Assembly: GCA_021734505.1 (NCBI GenBank)
Contig: JAIPIT010000002.1
Span: 1 to 60,083, forward strand
Source: Fidelibacterota bacterium
Lineage (GTDB): Bacteria > Fidelibacterota > Fidelibacteria > Fidelibacterales > Fidelibacteraceae
Direction: 5' to 3'
Length of the DNA stretch: 60,083 nt
The notes under the pieces were generated by a model that was not told the DNA's origin, searched no databases, and was given only the letters and a program-made list of their open reading frames with translations. Both the position numbers and the translations under genes were made by a program. Each line of letters starts with the position of its first letter. The first letter of the stretch is position 1. Positions 1-9,623 of the stretch are shown here, piece after piece.

Positions 1-3000
1 CTCTTGCTGGAAGAACCTGAATTCAGGAAAAAAGCCTTTACTGCAAATGATCTCCTGCCTCTTCCAAAGGAGGATAAAGAGTATTTTTATGACCCCCTGA
101 AATTAACACTCACTAATTATCCCGATTTTGACGGACTTGAACATTATGATTTTCCCGTTGCCGCCGGTGGGGTTCCGATAGAAGTAGATGTTTATCAAAT
201 CCCACAACAGAACAACAGTTCAAGTGTATATATGGGTATCGATGTTGGTTCTACTTCAACAAAAGCTATTATTATCGATTCTAAAAATATGCCAATAGCC
301 GGATTTTACACCCGGACTGCCGGTCGCCCGATTATTGCTGTTCAGGGTATTTTTGAAGCTATTGACCATATTGTAAAAAAATATGAACACAGCTTTGCGT
401 TTAAGGCGGTTGCAACGACGGGCTCAGGACGAAAATTTATCGGAAAACTCGTGGGTGCGGATTGTATTATGGACGAGATCTCTGCACATGCAAGAGCGTC
501 CGTTGAACTGGATCCCGATATTGATACGATCATCGAGATCGGCGGACAGGATGCAAAGTTCACAACTTTACGCAAAGGCGTCGTTACTTTTTCAAAAATG
601 AATACGGTTTGTGCCGCGGGAACAGGGAGCTTCATTGAAGAACAGGCTCAAAAACTCGGTGTGTCTCTTTCGGAATATTCCGGTCTTGCGGAAGGCGCGC
701 GGTCACCACTTGCCAGCGATCGCTGTACTGTGTTCATGGAACGTGATATCAACCACTATTTGAATAAAAATTATACGGTCCGCGAAATACTTGCAACCGT
801 CCTTTTTTCTGTGCGTGAAAATTATCTGCAAAAAGTTGCCTCGGGTGGAAGCATTGGAAAACGCGTTTGTTTTCAGGGAGCGACGGCAAAAAACAAGGCG
901 TTGGTAGCCGCTTTTGAACAAAAGCTAAAGCAGCCGGTCTTTGTTTCGCGTTATTGTCACTTGACCGGTGCACTCGGTGCTGCTATCACGGTTTTAGAAG
1001 AATTTAAGGGGCGGAGTTCTTTCCGGGGCATTGATATATACAAAGAAAATATCCCCGTGAGAACAGAGATATGTGAACTTTGTTTAAATAATTGCCGTAT
1101 TCGGATAGCGAGCGTAAAAGATGATGAAGTGGCTTACGGCTTTCTTTGCGGTCGTGATTATGACACAAAAAAATATGTGAATAAAGAGAAGGTCCCCTCA
1201 CTTCTGCAAGTCCGGAAAAAAGCACTTCCCAAGTGGACTAAAAAAGCAGTCGCGGACAATGCCCCGCTTGTGGGAATTCCGGCCGGATTGCAAATTTTTG
1301 AAGAACTGCCTTTATGGGAGCATTTCTTTAATTCTCTTGGTATAAGAACCATCGTCAGTAACGATGATAAAGATATTCTTGAGCTTGGGAAAAAACATAG
1401 CGGAGCGGAATTCTGTGCCCCCGTAACCGCTTTTAATGGGCATGTCAAATCTTTGATCCAAAATTGTGATATACTTTTCCTTCCCATCCATCTTGAAAGC
1501 AATAAAGACCCGGTCAAACCTGAGCGTCTGCGAAAATATTGTTATTACACCCAGTTCGTTTCTGTTGTTGCATCACTGACAAAAGAAAAAGACATGCGTG
1601 TTAAAAGTCTGCGCCCTTTGATCAACCACAGGCTGAACCCTTTATTGACCAAGGCGGAACTTTATTCTTCTTTGCACAAGGCTTTTCCGGGACAATACGG
1701 CATACTCGCAATAAACAGGGCTTACGACGAAGCTTTGGCATATTATAGCATCTCAAAGCAAAGCATGAAAGCACTATACAAGGCACCCGGCAAAAATGAA
1801 GTTAAGGTTGCCTTGCTCGGACGCCCTTATACTGTTCTTGCAAACTCAATGAACAAGGGTATTCCCAACTACTTTGCACAACTGGGTGTTGAAACATATT
1901 TTAACGATTCCCTTCCCCTGACAACGAAAGATGGGGATATGGAATTGCTGTTGGATCAGTTTCACTGGGCATATCCCGCCGCTATTCTCGAAGCGGCAGA
2001 CCTTTGTATTAAAACACCCGGGTTATATCCGGTATTTATTACATCGTTTAAATGTGCACCTGATTCTTTTGCTCTTGAATATTTCAAGCGGATTATGGAT
2101 ACACATGAAAAGCCTTACCTCATCTTGCAATTGGATGAACATGACTCCAATGTCGGTTATGAAACCCGTATCGAAGCCGGCATTCGTGCTTTTCGAAATC
2201 ACTTGCGATCAAGTGATGCAACCATACTACCCGAAAAGAAATATGCCATTACCGTAGATATGGAAAAAGATTATACGGGGAAAACCTTATTGCTGCCAAA
2301 CTGGGATCCTTCTGTTATTCCTTTGATCGCCGCAAACTTAAGGTCTTTTGGAGTCGATGCGCGCATTCTTGAAGAAACACCTCAGCTGATCGCAGAAAGT
2401 ATGAAAATGAATACCGGGCAATGTATTCCTGTCAATGCGGTCGCCCATGAATTTATAGCTTACATTAAAAAGTACGATCTTGATCCGGCAAATACCCTTC
2501 TGTGGATGATCGAAGGCAAATGGGCTTGTAATATTCGCTTATACTCTCCATACATTAAAACTCTTATTAACGAAAGCGGCAATGGATTTGAAAAAGCCGG
2601 AATTTATAATGGCACGATTGCGATGAATGATTTCAGCCCAATCGTGTCGGTAAAAACATATTTTGCCTATATGTTTGGTGGAAATCTAAAAAAGATCGGC
2701 TGCATGATCCGCCCCTACGAAGTTCAAAAAGGAAAGACTGATCGTGTTCTTGCCCAATGCCGGAATATTTTCATTGATGCCTTTCTTGGGAAGATCAAAT
2801 ATCATGATGCGGTGGAAAAGGTAATCATGAAGATCGATGATATTGCGATCAAAAAAATACCGAAGCCAAAGGTTGCAATTTTTGGAGATCTTTATGTGCG
2901 CGATAATGAGATCATGAATCAAAATCTTATTCGCTCCATTGAGGATGCGGGCGGAGAGGTGGTTATTACGCCATATCATGATTATGCAAAGATCGCTTAT

Positions 3001-3462
3001 GGGGCTTATGAAAAAAAATGGATCAAGGAACTGAACGTATCGGATCTGCTTACTTATCGTACTTTGCTTGCGGCTATGCAAGTATTTGAAAGTCGTTATC
3101 AAAGCCTTTTCAGCAAATATGTCGGGAAGCCGGTGTCGGCAAGAAATCCCGATGCGGAAAAAGAATTGGGGCATTTTAATATCCGCATTGAACAGGATGG
3201 CGAAAGTTACGAAAATGTATTAAAGATATTTCGTATTATGAAAGAACACCCCGATATTGCTCTCTTTATTCAAACCAATCCGGCGTTTTGTTGTCCATCT
3301 CTGATCACCGAAGCGATGAGCAAGGATATTGAAGAAATTACTGGCGTGCCTGTTCTGACAATCACTTATGACGGTACCGATACGCCAAAAAATGACGTTA
3401 TTATACCATATTTAATGTACGCAAAGATAGAAAGCGACTCTAAATTCGCTGATCAGACTTAG
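1..3462 (+). CDS. 2-hydroxyacyl-CoA dehydratase activase / dehydratase-like fusion (5' truncated)
   Basis: The reading frame is open from the first base, so the gene begins upstream of the window; no credible start is visible. Counting from the TTG at 4, the first ~70 residues look like an interdomain linker. An ASKHA-type ATPase of the BadF/BadG/BcrA/HgdC family follows, with the phosphate-binding DVGSTSTK at 80-87, GGQDAKF near 180 and CAAGTGSF at 203, whose Cys is the usual ligand of the bridging [4Fe-4S] cluster. Next come a DUF2229-type region and an HgdB-like C-terminal half with scattered Cys (CAPVTAFNGH, NPAFCCPS). Family members of this architecture normally carry two tandem ATPase domains, so I infer that the first one lies upstream. 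Such ATPases inject electrons into 2-hydroxyacyl-CoA dehydratases or benzoyl-CoA reductases of strict anaerobes; the substrate of these giant fusions is not known to me. No dehydratase alpha or beta partner is adjacent. Confidence 0.85.
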   Translation, partial: LLLEEPEFRKKAFTANDLLPLPKEDKEYFYDPLKLTLTNYPDFDGLEHYDFPVAAGGVPIEVDVYQIPQQNNSSSVYMGIDVGSTSTKAIIIDSKNMPIAGFYTRTAGRPIIAVQGIFEAIDHIVKKYEHSFAFKAVATTGSGRKFIGKLVGADCIMDEISAHARASVELDPDIDTIIEIGGQDAKFTTLRKGVVTFSKMNTVCAAGTGSFIEEQAQKLGVSLSEYSGLAEGARSPLASDRCTVFMERDINHYLNKNYTVREILATVLFSVRENYLQKVASGGSIGKRVCFQGATAKNKALVAAFEQKLKQPVFVSRYCHLTGALGAAITVLEEFKGRSSFRGIDIYKENIPVRTEICELCLNNCRIRIASVKDDEVAYGFLCGRDYDTKKYVNKEKVPSLLQVRKKALPKWTKKAVADNAPLVGIPAGLQIFEELPLWEHFFNSLGIRTIVSNDDKDILELGKKHSGAEFCAPVTAFNGHVKSLIQNCDILFLPIHLESNKDPVKPERLRKYCYYTQFVSVVASLTKEKDMRVKSLRPLINHRLNPLLTKAELYSSLHKAFPGQYGILAINRAYDEALAYYSISKQSMKALYKAPGKNEVKVALLGRPYTVLANSMNKGIPNYFAQLGVETYFNDSLPLTTKDGDMELLLDQFHWAYPAAILEAADLCIKTPGLYPVFITSFKCAPDSFALEYFKRIMDTHEKPYLILQLDEHDSNVGYETRIEAGIRAFRNHLRSSDATILPEKKYAITVDMEKDYTGKTLLLPNWDPSVIPLIAANLRSFGVDARILEETPQLIAESMKMNTGQCIPVNAVAHEFIAYIKKYDLDPANTLLWMIEGKWACNIRLYSPYIKTLINESGNGFEKAGIYNGTIAMNDFSPIVSVKTYFAYMFGGNLKKIGCMIRPYEVQKGKTDRVLAQCRNIFIDAFLGKIKYHDAVEKVIMKIDDIAIKKIPKPKVAIFGDLYVRDNEIMNQNLIRSIEDAGGEVVITPYHDYAKIAYGAYEKKWIKELNVSDLLTYRTLLAAMQVFESRYQSLFSKYVGKPVSARNPDAEKELGHFNIRIEQDGESYENVLKIFRIMKEHPDIALFIQTNPAFCCPSLITEAMSKDIEEITGVPVLTITYDGTDTPKNDVIIPYLMYAKIESDSKFADQT

Positions 3463-3475
3463 GTCTCTTTGCTGC

Positions 3476-3504
3476 TTGACTTGGTGCTTACTTTAAACTA
3501 TTTT
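3476..3504 (+). promoter_or_regulatory. Putative sigma-70 promoter of the GT4 gene
   Basis: TTGACT at 3476-3481, a 17-nt spacer and TATTTT at 3499-3504. These hexamers and spacer are the same as those in front of tRNA-Ser(GGA). A start of transcription about 7 nt later would fall just before or within the Shine-Dalgarno GAGGT at 3510-3514, which supports GTG 3522 as the translation start and excludes TTG 3504. Confidence 0.45.
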
Positions 3505-3521
3505 TGGACGAGGTTATTAAC

Positions 3522-4691
3522 GTGAAATTAGATGTTATTCAATTCAATGAGTCATTTCCGCCATTAATGGACGGCGTTGCAAATGTAACGCGAAATTATG
3601 CACATTGGATTAAAAAGAAATATGGTAGATCTTATGTGGTAACCCCGGAATATCCGGCTTTTGTTGATGACGAGATCTTTCCGGTCATTAGATATCCTTC
3701 TATACCGCTCGCCGGACGGAAACCCTATCGCCTGGGAGTCGGTCAGCACAATCCGAAACTTTGGAAGAAACTAAGTACTTTGCATGTTGACATTGTTCAT
3801 GCGCAGAGTCCATTCAGCTCCGGAAATATTGCTCTGCAATATGCGCGGCAACAATCGGTTCCTCTTGTCGCGACTTTTCATTCAAAATTCTATGATGATT
3901 TCAAAGAAGCTACCCGTTCTGATGCCATTTCCTGGCTGATGACCCACTTGGTTGTAGATTTCTTTAACTATGCCGATGCCGTTTGGGCGGTAAATGAAAG
4001 TACTCGTGAAACACTTCTCTCCTATGGGTACAAAGGACAAGTTGATGTGGTGCCAAATGGCGCAGACTTTACTGTGCCCACAAATCTTGAAACTCTGGTT
4101 GGTTCAATAAATGATAAATATGACCTTTCTGAAGATGGATTGGTTTTTCTTTTTGTAGGACAAATGATCAAGCAAAAAAATATTCCGATGATCATTGATT
4201 CACTGGGCCTCCTTCAAAAAGCCGGTTGCAATTTTACCATGTTATTTGTCGGTGAAGGTAAATCGCGTGATGAATTTCAGATGCAAGTAAGGCAGCTGGG
4301 GTTAGACAAAAATATACTCTTCCTTGGCAAAATACTGGATCGTGACGTTCTAAAAAGCATCTTCGCGAGAGCTGATCTGTTTATCTTTCCCTCAATTTAC
4401 GATAACGCTCCTGTTGTCACGCGGGAAGCTGCAGCGGTCGGAACCCCATCCCTGATCGTAAAAGGAAGCAACGCCGCTGAAGGCATTGTTCACGGTGAGA
4501 ACGGATATCTTTGTGAAAATTCTGCCGCTAGTGTTTCTCAGTCGATCTTAAAGATCGTGGCCGATCGCAAAAGTTTGAAAAACGCCGGAATACTGGCACA
4601 AAAAACCATTTTCCGATCCTGGGAGAGTATCGTTGATGAGATCGTCGTTCCAAAATATCTTGATATCATCGAAAAATACAATAGAAGATAA
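3522..4691 (+). CDS. GT4 family glycosyltransferase
   Basis: This is a 389-residue GT-B glycosyltransferase. The N-terminal domain opens with NESFPPLMDGVANVTRNY, the sugar-acceptor side typical of GT4 enzymes. The C-terminal nucleotide-sugar domain shows FVGQMIKQKNI, FLGKI and the PSIYDNAPVVTREAAAVGTP region, with the E-x7-E-like motif of the family. These enzymes are cytoplasmic or membrane-peripheral and transfer sugars to lipids or glycans; this one resembles 1,2-diacylglycerol or phosphatidylinositol-type glycosyltransferases, but the donor and acceptor cannot be read from sequence. The GTG at 3522 is preceded by GAGGT with a 7-nt spacer; the longer TTG start at 3504 has no such site. A likely promoter sits directly upstream, so it is probably expressed separately from the activase gene. 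It is followed after 15 nt by a small membrane protein gene. Confidence 0.85.
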   Translation: MKLDVIQFNESFPPLMDGVANVTRNYAHWIKKKYGRSYVVTPEYPAFVDDEIFPVIRYPSIPLAGRKPYRLGVGQHNPKLWKKLSTLHVDIVHAQSPFSSGNIALQYARQQSVPLVATFHSKFYDDFKEATRSDAISWLMTHLVVDFFNYADAVWAVNESTRETLLSYGYKGQVDVVPNGADFTVPTNLETLVGSINDKYDLSEDGLVFLFVGQMIKQKNIPMIIDSLGLLQKAGCNFTMLFVGEGKSRDEFQMQVRQLGLDKNILFLGKILDRDVLKSIFARADLFIFPSIYDNAPVVTREAAAVGTPSLIVKGSNAAEGIVHGENGYLCENSAASVSQSILKIVADRKSLKNAGILAQKTIFRSWESIVDEIVVPKYLDIIEKYNRR

Positions 4692-4706
4692 ATTTAAGGA
4701 CTATAT

Positions 4707-5066
4707 ATGAAATTTGTAAAAATCAGCTCTGCAATTATTGGTATGTTGATGATATTGCAATGGGTCTTTTTTATCGTGACCGGCAATATCCCTGAATTTG
4801 AGACAGCACCTGTAAGTATCGCTTTTCATATCTCCATCGAAATTATTACTGCTGTCTTGCTGATATTTTCTTCTCTTATTTGTAAGAAGAGAGTGATCAG
4901 AGAAACCTTGTTATTATACGGACAGGGAATGTTAGGGTATACTGTGATAAATTCAGCAGGATATTTTGCTCAATCCGGACAATGGCTGTTCCTGGCCATG
5001 TTCGCTGTTTTATTGTTGATCTCGATTTATAATGCTGTGATCTTGTTTCGCCAGCGAGAGCATTAG
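4707..5066 (+). CDS. Small four-helix membrane protein, unknown function
   Basis: The 119-residue protein consists almost entirely of four hydrophobic helices (about residues 6-26, 38-58, 70-88 and 92-112) separated by short polar loops; the tail FRQREH is positively charged and probably cytoplasmic. It has an AAGGA site 8 nt before the ATG and lies 15 nt after the GT4 gene, so the two are probably co-transcribed. Its stop codon overlaps that of the convergent YgjV-like gene by 3 bases. I recognise no family. A link to glycolipid synthesis is only suggested by position. Confidence 0.6.
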   Translation: MKFVKISSAIIGMLMILQWVFFIVTGNIPEFETAPVSIAFHISIEIITAVLLIFSSLICKKRVIRETLLLYGQGMLGYTVINSAGYFAQSGQWLFLAMFAVLLLISIYNAVILFRQREH

Positions 5067-5704
5067 GCCTGTGCCGTTCGCTTATAGATGGGAATACCAT
5101 TTTCATTGGCTGTTTGCTTAAATCCCATGGCATTCAAATATTTGCGGTGCAGTTCATTCGGATCTTTAATGATCAATTGTTTTTTTTCATCAATCCCGAG
5201 ACGCTTCAGCCCTTCATGATAAAAATATTTTCCGGTCTTCATATCCCGATATTGCGGGATCGTATAATCCAATTCGACCAGTAATTCATTCTCAGATATA
5301 GCGGAAAACAAAACAAGGCCAACCGGGCGACAATCTCTAAGACAAAAGTATGCGATATAATTCATTTCTTCTTTGTATTTGAATGCAGGGAAATATTTTG
5401 CAATATCTTCTTTAAAGAAATTAATAAAGCGTTGTGTGAAAATTGAAGTTTTAATATCAATTTCCAAAAGATCAAAATATTCTTTGTGGCGACCCATAGC
5501 GATCAGATAATAGATATCAACAATAGCGACAAAACCATTTAAGGCAAATACGGGCCATGCGCCTATTATTGCCCCATAAATAGAAAAACTTGCCGCGCCA
5601 AAAAGATTCCACCAGCGCAGGCGGTGTATGTTTTTCATCATAAGCGATATGGCCGTAACTATCGATGCCACATATCCAATGATCTCAAAAATCATGTTAT
5701 CCAT
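5063..5704 (-). CDS. YgjV-family membrane protein with soluble C-terminal domain
   Basis: 213 residues. The first ~85 residues form three transmembrane helices with the EIIGYVASIVTAISLMMKN and LRWWNLFGAASFSIYGAIIG pattern of the bacterial inner-membrane protein YgjV family. The rest (about 95-210) is a soluble domain with alternating strands and helices ending in NAMGFKQTANENGIPIYK, which resembles the end of a GNAT acyltransferase fold. YgjV itself is about 80-180 residues, so the C-terminal extension is an added module. Function is unknown. The stop overlaps the end of the convergent plus-strand gene; the deacetylase gene ends 3 bp upstream of its start, so the two are probably co-transcribed. 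Confidence 0.65.
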   Translation of the reverse strand: MDNMIFEIIGYVASIVTAISLMMKNIHRLRWWNLFGAASFSIYGAIIGAWPVFALNGFVAIVDIYYLIAMGRHKEYFDLLEIDIKTSIFTQRFINFFKEDIAKYFPAFKYKEEMNYIAYFCLRDCRPVGLVLFSAISENELLVELDYTIPQYRDMKTGKYFYHEGLKRLGIDEKKQLIIKDPNELHRKYLNAMGFKQTANENGIPIYKRTAQA

Positions 5705-5707
5705 CTC

Positions 5708-6562
5708 TTACTTTCCTTTTTCAGCCATATACTCTTTAGCATAAGTGCTAAGATTAATGTTATTTTTTACAATTTGTTTTCTAAATGCCTTTGAGCTCAA
5801 TACCTTAAATTCGGCCTCTCGGTGCTCGCTCATATTGGTTGGACCCGAGGGGTTCATGTCGATCATCGCATCCATTTCGGGACCGGTTTTCCCAAGATGG
5901 CAAACCAATAAATTAACGCCTTCTTTGTCCAGATTTTGTAGTTGATCAACAATAGCTTCCATTTTCTTTTTCGGTTCCTGTGAATACATACCGCCCATGC
6001 GATAATCGGAAACAAACTCAGAAAAGATCAATCCATATTCAACTGCCAATCGCACAATGATATCATGAATGTCTTCACGAGTGTCAAGAGTTGACATATG
6101 TGTATCGCAATATTGGATATCAAGGCCGCTTCGTAAGGCTCTTTCTATTTGAGCCCGTATTTCAATCTCAATTTCCCCTAAAGAAGGATCGGCATCATAG
6201 GCCAAATCTTTCCTCGGGTAGAAATAGCCGTTCTCGTCAACCAGGCTGGAAACATTTGCCGTAACGGCGCAGGGACCCCAGCGATAATTTTTCCATTCGC
6301 TGTTCATTGTAAGATGAATACCAAAGCATACATTTTCATAAGCCTTTAGAATATCAACGGCTTCCTGATACCAGGGGCAAACGAACATAATTGAATAATT
6401 GAGGGGAATGCCCGTTTCGGCCAGTTCTTTTGCGGCAACATTCACGGCATGACACATGCCGATATCGTCGCAACGTACCATTAATGTGGCTGGTTTCGTT
6501 TCAGCAAAAACGTTTATTGTTGTTAATAATAATATTATTGTTATGTGAAATACTTTTTTCAT
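5708..6562 (-). CDS. ChbG/HpnK-type carbohydrate deacetylase, exported
   Basis: The protein (284 residues) begins with MKKVFHITIILLLTTINVFAE, a clear Sec signal peptide, so it acts in the periplasm or outside. The mature part has the YdjC/ChbG fold signatures: CDDIGMCHAVN near the N-terminus (metal-binding Asp), GIHLTMNSEW (metal His), DTHMSTLD and CHLGKTGPEM. The family removes acetyl groups from N-acetylated sugars such as chitooligosaccharides. The ATG at 6562 is chosen because GAGG lies 7 nt upstream on the minus strand; an in-frame GTG at 6574 would absorb that site. It sits 26 bp after hflX on the same strand. The natural substrate is not evident. Confidence 0.8.
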   Translation of the reverse strand: MKKVFHITIILLLTTINVFAETKPATLMVRCDDIGMCHAVNVAAKELAETGIPLNYSIMFVCPWYQEAVDILKAYENVCFGIHLTMNSEWKNYRWGPCAVTANVSSLVDENGYFYPRKDLAYDADPSLGEIEIEIRAQIERALRSGLDIQYCDTHMSTLDTREDIHDIIVRLAVEYGLIFSEFVSDYRMGGMYSQEPKKKMEAIVDQLQNLDKEGVNLLVCHLGKTGPEMDAMIDMNPSGPTNMSEHREAEFKVLSSKAFRKQIVKNNINLSTYAKEYMAEKGK

Positions 6563-6588
6563 TTTATGCCTCACATATTAGATATTGA

Positions 6589-7854
6589 TTACAACTGATA
6601 TTTTTTCTTTAAACTGTCATATATCGGAGCATCAAGAAAAACCGTAAACAGTATCTTGTCTTCGACAAAACGGCTTTCCAATATCTCACCGAATTTATGC
6701 AGGTCTGCAATAAGCTTTCCTTCTTGCGGGTCAACATAAAAGTGATGTACATAAGAGCTTTCATCAATACGGTTCCTAATTGCAAGTACCAGTTTTTCCA
6801 AACCTATCCCGCGCTCTGCGGAAATACAAAAAGAGTCGGGATAATTGCGTTTTGCGAATTTGATATGTTCGGCACTTTCAAGGACATCCGTTTTATTAAA
6901 AACGGTAATAAATCTTTTCTCCGGGATATCGAATTCTTTAAGGACTTCGTCAATGATCAGCATGTGTTCTTTAAAGTTCGGGTCAGAAATATCAATAACT
7001 TTTAAAAGCAGGTCGGCGGTCTCTACCTCTTTTAATGTTGAGCGGAAAGAGGCAACCAATTGATGTGGTAATTTTTGAATAAAGCCCACGGTGTCGCTAA
7101 GATAAATTGTATGAGCTTTATCCAGCTGTACTCTGCGTACGGTGGTATCTAGCGTTTTAAAGAGTTGGTCTTCCACTTCCACGCTGGGTCCGGCGAAATG
7201 GTTCATTAATGTTGATTTCCCTGCATTGGTATATCCCACAAGGGCAACATTAAAACGTTTTGAACGTGATTTTCGTTTCGTATCAAGCTGCACGGATATT
7301 TTTTTTAGATCAAGTTTTAATTTCTTGATACGATCTCTTAATAATCGCCGGTCGATTTCGATTTGAGTTTCACCTGGTCCGCCACGCATTCCAATACCAC
7401 CCGCCTGACGCTCAAGATGGGTCCATTGTTTTGTTAATCTTGGCAGGAGGTACTCTGCTTCTGCCAGCATCACTTGTGCTTTTGCTTCTCTGGTATGTGC
7501 ATGTAAAGTAAATATGTCAAGGATCAGGGCAGATCGATCGATAATTTTAAGCCCCGCTAATTCCTGCTCAATATTTTTCTGCTGTGTGGGTGTCAACTCA
7601 TCATCAAAAATGATCACGTCCGCTTCCAGTTCCTCGGCAAGCATTTTTAAAGTGTTCAGTTTGCCTGAGCCAAAATAATATTGGGTGTGGACCCTGTCGC
7701 GAGCCTGGATCACATTGTCCAGAACCACCGCTCCGGCTGTTTCGGCTAAACGGCCTAATTCAGCTATGGCGTGTTCTGTGTGTTCTGTTTTCCCCGGAAA
7801 TGACACGGCGCATAATATTGCGCGTTCCGGTTCTTTTTTTATTATGTGTTCCAT
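6589..7854 (-). CDS. hflX: Ribosome-associated GTPase HflX
   Basis: The 421-residue protein has the two expected parts. The N-terminal glycine-rich domain includes the HTQYYFGSGK region and the GGIGMRGGPGETQIEIDRR signature (151-170). The TRAFAC GTPase domain has G1 GYTNAGKS at 207-214, G3 DTVGF at 254-258 and G4 NKTD at 320-323, followed by a short C-terminal domain. HflX binds the 50S subunit and rescues stalled ribosomes under stress. Its ATG immediately follows the TAA of the BatA-like gene (no intervening base), which points to translational coupling. Length and all motifs are normal. Confidence 0.95.
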   Translation of the reverse strand: MEHIIKKEPERAILCAVSFPGKTEHTEHAIAELGRLAETAGAVVLDNVIQARDRVHTQYYFGSGKLNTLKMLAEELEADVIIFDDELTPTQQKNIEQELAGLKIIDRSALILDIFTLHAHTREAKAQVMLAEAEYLLPRLTKQWTHLERQAGGIGMRGGPGETQIEIDRRLLRDRIKKLKLDLKKISVQLDTKRKSRSKRFNVALVGYTNAGKSTLMNHFAGPSVEVEDQLFKTLDTTVRRVQLDKAHTIYLSDTVGFIQKLPHQLVASFRSTLKEVETADLLLKVIDISDPNFKEHMLIIDEVLKEFDIPEKRFITVFNKTDVLESAEHIKFAKRNYPDSFCISAERGIGLEKLVLAIRNRIDESSYVHHFYVDPQEGKLIADLHKFGEILESRFVEDKILFTVFLDAPIYDSLKKKYQL

Positions 7855-9615
7855 TTATTTCGTACGTTCTCCCTTTCTTAATAAAAGCATTTCTAAAATA
7901 AAGAATAACAGCGCTAGAATATAAAAAAATGTTTGAGTATTCCTACCTTTGATCTGTTTTTCAATATCGGCAATATCTCTTCCGTTCCATTCTAATATTT
8001 TAATATCCTCGGTTTTAATTTGATCCTGAACACTTTCATCCGCAGGAATATTTACGGCGATTATCTTTCTTCTCCCCGCACTTTCCACAGCATAAAATCC
8101 GGGTGTATTTGTGTGCGAAAAAATATCTTTTATTTGATATTGTTCGCCTGTGGGAGTAAGCACTTTTGAAAAAGGTTCTTTGATCGAAATTATATCTCCG
8201 GTCTCATATAATAATTCTTCGTTTTCACACAAGCGTATAATAAGGTCGCCGATAACGCGCGTAAAATACGGCGATAGCCCCATTTCATTCCAATCAAAAT
8301 GGAAGGGAGAAAGCAATAAATATATGTTTTTATCTGCCTCCATAAGAAGGGGGTCGTTCGATGCCAGTTCCCACAATATTTTTTCCGGCTTAAGCGAAGT
8401 GCGATAAAATCGTTTAATATGAAAGTCTGCGGAACCCTCGGTCCTATAAATATCTTTTACTCTATAAAACCCACTTTCATCCTTAACGGGGGTTAAATTA
8501 CCAACGACGCTTTCCCAGCCACTGGGTTGATCTGTTTTTTGCCCGGCAACAATAAGAATTGGGTTGTCCCTGGCAAAAATACTGATCGCCTTCATTGCGT
8601 TAAGACTAATGGGATACAGATTTGAGAACCACAGCATATCGTACTGATCCAAATTTATGGACAATAGTTTCTCGGGCCTGATTTCTGTGATGTCAACTTG
8701 CTCCATGGCGCGGAGTGCTTTCAGGTGATAGTTCGCCTCTTTTTCTTCATTTATGCAGAGAATTTTTGTTTTTTGTCGATTTCTTATAACAAGATAGCGA
8801 ACATTGTCCTCGGGATATTCGTCATCCGAACATGTCGCAATGCAGGGAATATAGTCATTTTCCGGAGTGCTGAAGTGGAAGTCACCGTATCCTTTTTCAT
8901 TCAGGCTGGTACGCCCGGCCTGCTTACCGTTTATCTTAATATGAATTGATGGCTGTGTTATTGCTTTAACATTTTTTGATAGTTGAACTTCAATGTTTTT
9001 CATATCTCTTGAGTCACTGTTTTCGTTCATAACGCGTATGTTTGACAGTGCAAAATTCTCCTTTTCTTTTACTAGCGGCAGGCCGTATGCCCTTGTGGTT
9101 AGCGTTTTAATAAAATCTATTATTTGCCGGTTTTGCCGGTTTTCCTGAAAATCGCTTAGTAAAATGATATTGGGATTCTCGCGTTTATTATTTTCAATAT
9201 TTGTGAGAATTTGTTCTCTTAAACTATCAGAGTTGCTCTTTTCGTCGTAAGTGATATTGTCCCAGCGGGGTAAATTTTCAATTAGATCTTTTTCTTTGTT
9301 GGTGTAATTTACATCGATTGATGTGCTAAAGCTTTTGTCTATAAGTATAATGCCCGGTTCAAGGGATCCTCCCGCAGAAGAAAAGAAAGGTTGGGCGATT
9401 GCTAAAACCAAAAGAGCGATCCAGAGTGCTCTGGCAAGTAAAACCAGCAATTGGCGTAAGTGCAATTTTTGCAACGAATCGCGTTCGATCTCCCGTAAAA
9501 ACTTCAATGAACTGAAAGAGATGGCCTGATATTTTCTCTCACCAAGCAGGTGTATGATGATGGGAACTCCTATCAACACGCTTAAAACTAATAATAATGG
9601 TTGTAAAAAAGTCAC
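7855..9615 (-). CDS. BatA-like membrane protein with VWA-type core
   Basis: 586 residues. The N-terminus matches the BatA (aerotolerance regulator N-terminal) domain: a first helix at about 4-24, then the SFSSLKFLREIERDS stretch and a second helix at about 60-80. A VWA-like segment follows with the MIDAS-type DKSFS and a second LLSDFQEN strand. A large periplasmic beta-rich region comes next, and one C-terminal helix before RKGERTK. Proteins of this architecture are widespread in the FCB group, often beside MoxR/BatB genes, and their role is poorly defined; here no moxR or batB is adjacent. It lies between a SpoIID-like gene (8 bp upstream) and hflX (0 bp downstream). Confidence 0.8.
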   Translation of the reverse strand: MTFLQPLLLVLSVLIGVPIIIHLLGERKYQAISFSSLKFLREIERDSLQKLHLRQLLVLLARALWIALLVLAIAQPFFSSAGGSLEPGIILIDKSFSTSIDVNYTNKEKDLIENLPRWDNITYDEKSNSDSLREQILTNIENNKRENPNIILLSDFQENRQNRQIIDFIKTLTTRAYGLPLVKEKENFALSNIRVMNENSDSRDMKNIEVQLSKNVKAITQPSIHIKINGKQAGRTSLNEKGYGDFHFSTPENDYIPCIATCSDDEYPEDNVRYLVIRNRQKTKILCINEEKEANYHLKALRAMEQVDITEIRPEKLLSINLDQYDMLWFSNLYPISLNAMKAISIFARDNPILIVAGQKTDQPSGWESVVGNLTPVKDESGFYRVKDIYRTEGSADFHIKRFYRTSLKPEKILWELASNDPLLMEADKNIYLLLSPFHFDWNEMGLSPYFTRVIGDLIIRLCENEELLYETGDIISIKEPFSKVLTPTGEQYQIKDIFSHTNTPGFYAVESAGRRKIIAVNIPADESVQDQIKTEDIKILEWNGRDIADIEKQIKGRNTQTFFYILALLFFILEMLLLRKGERTK

Positions 9616-9623
9616 TCTAAAGC

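Noticed and set aside
2686-3174. 162-codon antisense frame inside the activase fusion gene
   Set aside because: It is the shadow of a strongly supported coding frame with clear domain motifs.
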